NCBI GenBank assembly: GCA_963691705.1
Contig: OY829545.1
Location: 37,993,475 to 38,057,474 of the forward strand
Origin: Viola odorata
Lineage: Eukaryota; Streptophyta; Magnoliopsida; Malpighiales; Violaceae
DNA length: 64,000 bases
Direction: 5' to 3'
Part shown: positions 58,701-64,000 of the stretch, one piece after another
Layout of the letters: each line of letters begins with the position of its first letter
How positions within the stretch are numbered: position 1 is the stretch's first letter
Notes under the pieces: model-generated
Databases searched by the model: none
Seen by the model: the letters and a program-made list of their open reading frames with translations, nothing else
Told to the model about the DNA's origin: nothing
Position numbers and translations under genes: made by a program

Positions 58701-60560
58701 ATGGCCCGCTCCACGAAAAGTGCTAGACACTCTGACCTTCCATCTGGTCGTTGTTCCTAGGGCGCTCCGACCACCACCACTCCCGTCACTCCTGCTGCAG
58801 TCGGCGTCTCTGCCGTCGCTAGCACACCGCCGCCCACCACCACCATAAAATCCCCACAGACTCACTCCACCTCTCTCTCTTCACCAAAGAAACCGCAACC
58901 AACTCCCACCGTCACTGCTACTACTCCAGTTGCTCCCATCGCCGCTGCTGTCGCAACTACTGCTTCGGCCGCCAAAAAGCCACCGCCCACCCCAAAGGCC
59001 GCTAAGACAGCAATGCCCAAACCTCTCCTTACCTCCCCATCCAAACCCACTCCTCTTCCACCGAAAGCCCCTGCTGTAGAAGTCGAGAACTCATCTGGAG
59101 AGTACAAGACGGACTCCAGCGAGTCAGTCGACTCTATTGAGATAGCCACTATCGACCAGCCTGCTCCGTCGAGTGCTGCGCCATCGAGTGCCTCCGGCAT
59201 GACAGCTCTTCCTACCTCTGCTGCACCCACCGAGTCCGGCAAGTCCTCATCCGAAGAGGAGTCGGGCAAGGAGGATGAAGAATCCGAAGAGGGTTCCGAT
59301 GAGGAATGGTCCGACGAGGAGTCGGAGGAGGAAGAGGATGAAAACCCTACTGGCCCGACACCCACCATAGTCGCCTAGAGCACCACCACCACTCCGACGT
59401 CCGACGCTGATGTCTAAGTCACAGGATCTATGCCGGCGCACAGCGGTTTGCCCATGGGTCGCAGTATCACATCTCGTGGTCGCCTGATTGAACCGGTAGG
59501 TTACACCAAGGGCAAGCTGAAGAAGGTAAAGCTTCTGATTCCTTTGGACGATGACGATGATTCAGAGGATGCAGAGTTTGTACCTTCCATAACCGAAACA
59601 ACCGACGACACCTCCATGGATATGGAGGTCGAGGAGCCGTCTCCCGTTCACCCCAAACGCAAAGCTCCCCCCACACCATCAGCCTCTTCTTAACCCATGA
59701 AATTGGTCCGCACTACCAGCAGCTCGGCCAAGAAGTCTATGCCCACTTCAGCAGCCCGTTCAGTCCATGCCAGAGCAGGCACAACCGTGCCCTTTGCCCA
59801 GGTAACGCCCGATCTCTCTCACCTCCATGGTTGGCTGGACTTTCCTGATAAGCCCAACAATGATAGGTTGTTAGCTTTGCATGGTATTTTCGTCGCCCCT
59901 TGTGCTAAACTTGATCTTGAATTCTTAGAGAAGATGGGTATTACTAGTAGGGTAAACACTTTAATTGATAATATTGGTTGGCGTGTTTTGTTTGACTTTA
60001 AGCATCCCACATTCCTTGAATTAAGCCATGAATTTTTCACTTCTTTTTGGTTTGATAGTGTTAGGCTTAAACAAAAGGGTAAAGGTAGCATGCCTCTAGG
60101 GGCTGATAAGGTGGTTAATTTTTGTTTGATCGATGTTTGGGAGCACCTGTCTATTGATAGGTTTAATGTCATGCTTGGCTTTGCCAAGGAGTCTGATTTG
60201 GGTGCCCCGTGGTATCTCGATGCAAACGCTGCTTACCCTCCTAAGTTTGATGTCACCAGTGCCTTCAGGGAGCTTACTGGCAATCCTTCTACCAAGTACA
60301 GCTCTTGACGCTCTAAAGGCCATGAGCTGTGTCACCCTGCCCTCCGTATTCTGCATCGCTGCCATGCTCTCAACTTCGCGGGCAAGATGCAATCCTCGGG
60401 CACCCTCTCCGTCCAGGAATTATTTTTTCAGTGGTGTATGCATAATGGCCATAAGGCCAACCTAGGATACTGGATTGCTCATGAACTGCATGCTATTGTT
60501 ACTTGTAACCACAATCCCATTCTTGGTTCCCTTATTACTAGCTTAGCCGTTGAGCATTAA
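58701..60560 (+). pseudogene. Element C third ORF, ATHILA ORF-1-like (env position)
   Basis: ATG 58701 (MARSTKSARHSD) opens a single frame running to TAA at 60558-60560. It is interrupted only by in-frame stops (about 58758, 59376, 59415, 59691 and 60306), without any frameshift that I can see. A Pro/Thr/Ala-rich N-terminus leads to an acidic Glu/Ser stretch (about 59240-59350), 'MGRSITSRGRLIEPV', and the conserved core 'FLELSHEFFTSFWFD', 'HLSIDRFNVMLGFAK' and 'KANLGYWIAHELHAI'. Compared with element B, the C-terminal tail after 'LAVEH' is deleted. The role of this family is unknown. Confidence 0.78.
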
Positions 60561-61875
60561 TAACTATGTCTTGCCTTGGCTGCTTGCAATCACTGTACTT
60601 CGCCTTGTGGGTTTTTGAGCTTTCATGCCGATTTTCTTTTGAGTGGATGCATGATTGTGTGCTGGCTGGATTTGCATGAGACCCATGAGTATATGCACGA
60701 TTAGACGTGGGAAAGCAATGATGTGATTAGGAGCTTGGAAATCTTCTTTGTTATCTTTTTACTTGCTTTTTATCTTCTCGCCCTTGCTGCTTAACCCTTT
60801 ATTTTTCCACCCTTCTGACTACTTGAGACATTCCTTTCTTTTCTTAGCAGGTGAGAGATGTCCTTTGGCAGTGGTAAGGTGGAACAAAGAGAAACAACAT
60901 CTTTGATGTGGGCGTATCGAGTTGCTAGACTGAGACGCAGAAAACAGACCAAGAAGCAAATGCAGAAAGCAGAAGTATACATCCAACTGCTAGATCGAGA
61001 TGTTGAAAGTAGTAGTATGGCAAGCAATTGTAGAACACAATAGAGAAGCCGAAGAACTCTAGTGTGGGGATACCGAATGACTCGGCCTAGACTCTCAAAG
61101 TAAATCCTCCAAACAAGTAACATGGAAATCAACTGCTAGGCCGAGACATTCACACCAATCATATACTGAAGATCAGATGCCCGAGGAAATTTTGCTGCTC
61201 CAGTTCAAAAGTCCAAAATAAATGTATCCACTCCCTTTTGCTTTCTTCTTAAAAAAAAAAAAAAAATCAGGACAAATCAGGAGTGGAGCAAAGCACTATA
61301 AAGATCAGAAGACCAACGACACTTTCCAACGAACAGAATACCCTCACTCTCCATCAGCACTCTCTATCTTGCCCTCGCCACTGCCGCCAAGAAGTTCTCT
61401 CACCACTTTGCCTTTCTCCAGCTAAGACAACCTCTATCCTTCCTTCTCTCTCTTTTGAATCCTCTTCTTTAACATATTCTCTTGCTTTACCCTTGCAAAG
61501 TTTTTATGATCATATGATTTCCCATGAATGTGTTCTACGTACTCGGGTCGCTATTGCAAATTTGGTCTTGTGCATTATCATTCACATCGATGAGTGTAAA
61601 CACCTAACTCTGTTTCTGAGCGTAAGTGACAAATACATTATCCAGTGAGGATTGCCTGCAGCAGGATGACATAGGAAAGCCACTCTTCTGGTTTTGTTAT
61701 TCCTTAAGATTGGTGCAGAGTTCATCTAGGCTGAAGGGTGGCGTACTGCTCGGTCGAGGCGTAAGTGGAGGCGGTCAGTATTTTGTGCATTTGGGTTGAG
61801 GCTGTGTGTTCCGAACGAGGTGATGTTTTTAAGTTTAATGCTCGAGGTCGAGCATTGGGGTAGTGTGGGGATTTT
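60561..61875 (+). other. 3' untranslated DNA of element C
   Basis: No convincing gene. Blocks at 60570-61170 match element B (17190-17870, inverted). A G-rich 'attggggtagtgtgggga' just before the 3' LTR could be the polypurine tract, although T-rich bases lie between it and the LTR. Confidence 0.5.
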
Positions 61876-63246
61876 TGATAGAGCGTTTAATGTGCATAAT
61901 TCTTCCCTCTTTTATATGCCTTTTTAGATCTTGATGTTACTAATGGTGCTGTGTTTCTTTACTTTTCACAGATCTTGGCTATTTAAGGGGAAAATACAAA
62001 AAGAAGCATTTTCTATCACTTTCTGGAAGGAATCGAGCAACTAGGCCATGCAACTGTATGTTCGCAGAAGGCAGCAGAGTCCTAGCGAGAAAAGGAAACT
62101 ATCGCAAAGAAGGAAATATCGGATTTGCTCATTAATTCCTCCAAGAATCCTTATCTCAGTAGAAGACCATTGGGGAATATTATTCCAATCGGATTAGGAG
62201 TTTTATTTGTAATAAACTATAAATACTTTTAGTAACTAGGTTTTATCTCTCTCTCTCTCTCTCCTTCTAGATTTTTGGCGTTGCCATTCTTTGCTATTTC
62301 TGCCTCCGGCATCCGCTGTTCTTTCTTTCAATAAACCGGAGCTTTGCTCCGGCCGATAATAAATAGGATTTCTTTCTTCTTCACTTCTTCTCTTTAATTA
62401 TTCAATTTAATTATTTAATTATTTTTACTTTTAACATGAGCGGCTAATTCTCCCGTTCTTGATAAGAATCGATTGAAGGTTGCTAGGGAAGCCGCGAGGT
62501 CAATCTGTGCTTAACATATTCCTGGTTGATATCTATCTCGTTTAATATTTAATAGTCAATTTGTCTAGAATTAATTAGAAGCTTGATCAACTAGTAATAA
62601 AACTAGAGAATTACAATAATTCTTGTGGTTATAACTAACGCGAAGCTGCAGGATAAAAGTAGACAACAATTCTGGAAGTAATCGGGGTCCTGGTCTCATT
62701 CAGTTGGGTTGAACAGATTGTTAGGGTAGAGACTCGAGCGTACTGAGTGTCTCACCCTAGACGCGTCTTACCTCCTCTTCATGGGCAGCCGAGTATTGCC
62801 TCCATAAGCATACCTTGGAGGATGACGGACTGTCAAGGTTATCCCATAAGCGTACGTTAGGGTAGCTTCTACTACGAAGGTAAGCAGGGGACCTAAGCGT
62901 ACCTGGTCCCTATAGCGCGTCTATCAGCTAGGTGTAGACGATACTTGCACCAATGACCGGCTAACCATAATTGCAACCGGATACAGATTCTTACTGGGAA
63001 TCTTCTCTTTATTGATTTCTTATCTCCTTTAAGTTCCTTTATTACTGTTTTAGGTAATTGATAACCAAGCAACCATTCAAAAAACCCCCCCTTTGTTACT
63101 TTTCTGTTTGATTTCTTTGTTTTATGAATTGATTAGAGTGTTAACCCTTAATCCCTATGTTTGATCATGTTGCCACTATACACAATTTATTGTGCACTTG
63201 ACCGCATGTCTTTATTATTATTTTTTACGGGTTTGGCAACCGATCA
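61876..63246 (+). repeat. 3' LTR of element C
   Basis: 1,371 bp, same ends as the 5' LTR. The (TC)n tract has nine units here. Other differences are scattered point changes and small indels. Confidence 0.92.
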
Positions 63247-63251
63247 TGATG
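63247..63251. repeat. Target-site duplication of element C, right copy (TGATG)
   Basis: Matches 51314-51318. Confidence 0.88.
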
Positions 63252-63277
63252 ACATAAGCAAACTCTAAGTGGTATGA

Positions 63278-63289
63278 GCTCCGCTACCA
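63278..63289 (-). other. Possible primer-binding site of element E
   Basis: On the minus strand TGGTAGCGGAGC resembles the initiator-Met primer site TGGTATCAGAGC, with three mismatches. It lies beside the LTR-like repeat beginning near 63292, on the side facing the gag fragment. Confidence 0.4.
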
Positions 63290-63291
63290 CT

Positions 63292-64000
63292 TGATATGAT
63301 CTAACCTAGGGTAAGTAGATTGAATGATATGTTGAGCTTTGTACGATCTAGCTTGAGAGTTAACTTAGACATCAGTGACACAAAGAATGACACAAAGGGG
63401 AGGTGGAGTATGATATAGAGGGTTACGTAGAGGACAGAAACAATGATAAAGAAGAAGAAGAAGATTACCAAGATGAACAAGAAGGAGTTTATGGAAGGAC
63501 TAGAGTACGGTGAAGATGTTTCAGAACACATTGAGTACTCAGGTAGAGATTAGCGATGGAAAGAAACATACACATATATTTCACAAGGAGATTCGTTTAC
63601 AAGAACAACTTGCTCAAGATTACACAAATACAAAGGTTGATGGTTTACGTTTATCTCGTAGATGATCAAAGCACCATCAAGGCTTAGAAGTCTACAAGAT
63701 GAGTTTAGATGATAAGGGAGGAGTTATATCTACTCAACAAAATCACTCAAATCTAAACTCTAGAGCAAATGACCTAAAAGAATGCTATTTATACGAGTAC
63801 ACAAAATAAGGATAAGAGCCTTCAAAATGTCCACGTTGGCATTTTTGGACAACACTTGGCGGCATGTCGTTAGCTTCGGTAAGATTTACTCTAAAAAATG
63901 TTTCGATGGAGGTGTGAGGTCCGCGAGGTCAGTGGAATCCCGGTGTCCTCCTTGACAGTTACCGGTTGCTGATCAAATTTGGTAGTTCCCTGCATAGGAA
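63292..64000 (-). repeat. LTR-like repeat of element E, right copy
   Basis: Begins TGATATGATC and matches 47625-48240 up to about 63860, then continues to the window edge. Read as the 5' LTR of minus-strand element E, cut by the end of the window. Confidence 0.55.

Larger units (their letters stand above)
51319..63246 (+). mobile_element. Element C: complete Athila Ty3/gypsy element, 11.9 kb, nested in element E
   Basis: LTRs of 1,401 and 1,371 bp (TGATAGAG to CGATCA) are flanked by TGATG duplications. Order: primer site TGGCGCCGTTGCCGGGGA, gag, protease, RT, RNase H, integrase, the ATHILA ORF-1-like gene, 3' untranslated DNA. The LTRs differ by a (CT)n length change and scattered substitutions, so it is older than element A. 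Every ORF carries stops or frameshifts. It splits element E: the sequence left of 51314 and right of 63252 forms one continuous unit. Confidence 0.93.

Noticed and set aside
58862..59368. Ser-rich minus-strand frame in element C
   Set aside because: Shadow of the acidic/Pro-rich part of the Athila third ORF on the plus strand.
61283..61648. 121-codon frame in the 3' region of element C
   Set aside because: Not recognised in element B and no family features; probably chance in C-rich untranslated DNA.

Overview
This is plant nuclear DNA, most likely from a eudicot. The evidence is introns with GT-AG borders, Athila- and Tat-lineage Ty3/gypsy retrotransposons, a plant-type MINPP phytase gene, an Argonaute gene copy and a plant HMGB7-like pseudogene. 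I see no prokaryotic or organellar gene. I could not assign a species.

Layout. (1) Positions 1-809 hold the tail of an unidentified LTR and unresolved repeat. (2) 810-16152 is a complete Tat-lineage Ty3/gypsy element (element A). It has 572-bp LTRs with about five differences and a 5-bp target duplication, CAATC. Its sense strand carries gag-pol with three in-frame stops. Its 3' half holds two tandem-repeat arrays and four antisense reading units, two of which are paralogous intron-containing genes of the 'putative gypsy-type transposon' (PF04195-like) kind. (3) 16158-17180 holds scraps of a second Athila copy (D) and an LTR (family S). (4) 17190-27635 is a decayed minus-strand Athila element (B). 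(5) 27636-30720 is an internally deleted Ogre/Tat-like integrase remnant (F) between 216-bp direct repeats. (6) 31182-31977 holds a hairpin and a MITE-like element. (7) 32560-38960 is the only intact host gene, an 11-exon multiple inositol polyphosphate phosphatase with a decayed duplicate of its last exon just downstream. (8) 40883-46380 (minus) is an Argonaute pseudogene whose 3' part lies between inverted repeats. (9) 47047-47608 is a processed HMGB7-like pseudogene. (10) 47625-64000 is a decayed minus-strand element (E: two LTR-like repeats and a gag fragment) with a complete Athila element (C, 51319-63246, TSD TGATG) nested inside it.

Function. The host-relevant product is the MINPP enzyme, which dephosphorylates inositol phosphates. 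Everything else is retroelement or pseudogene. All elements carry premature stops, and many of these read as C-to-T changes (CAG to TAG, TGG to TAG) when elements B and C are compared codon by codon. The most unusual part is the roughly 7-kb antisense cassette inside the young element A. Exon borders come from reading splice sites and conserved protein by eye. Lineage names come from motif recognition and have not been searched against a database.
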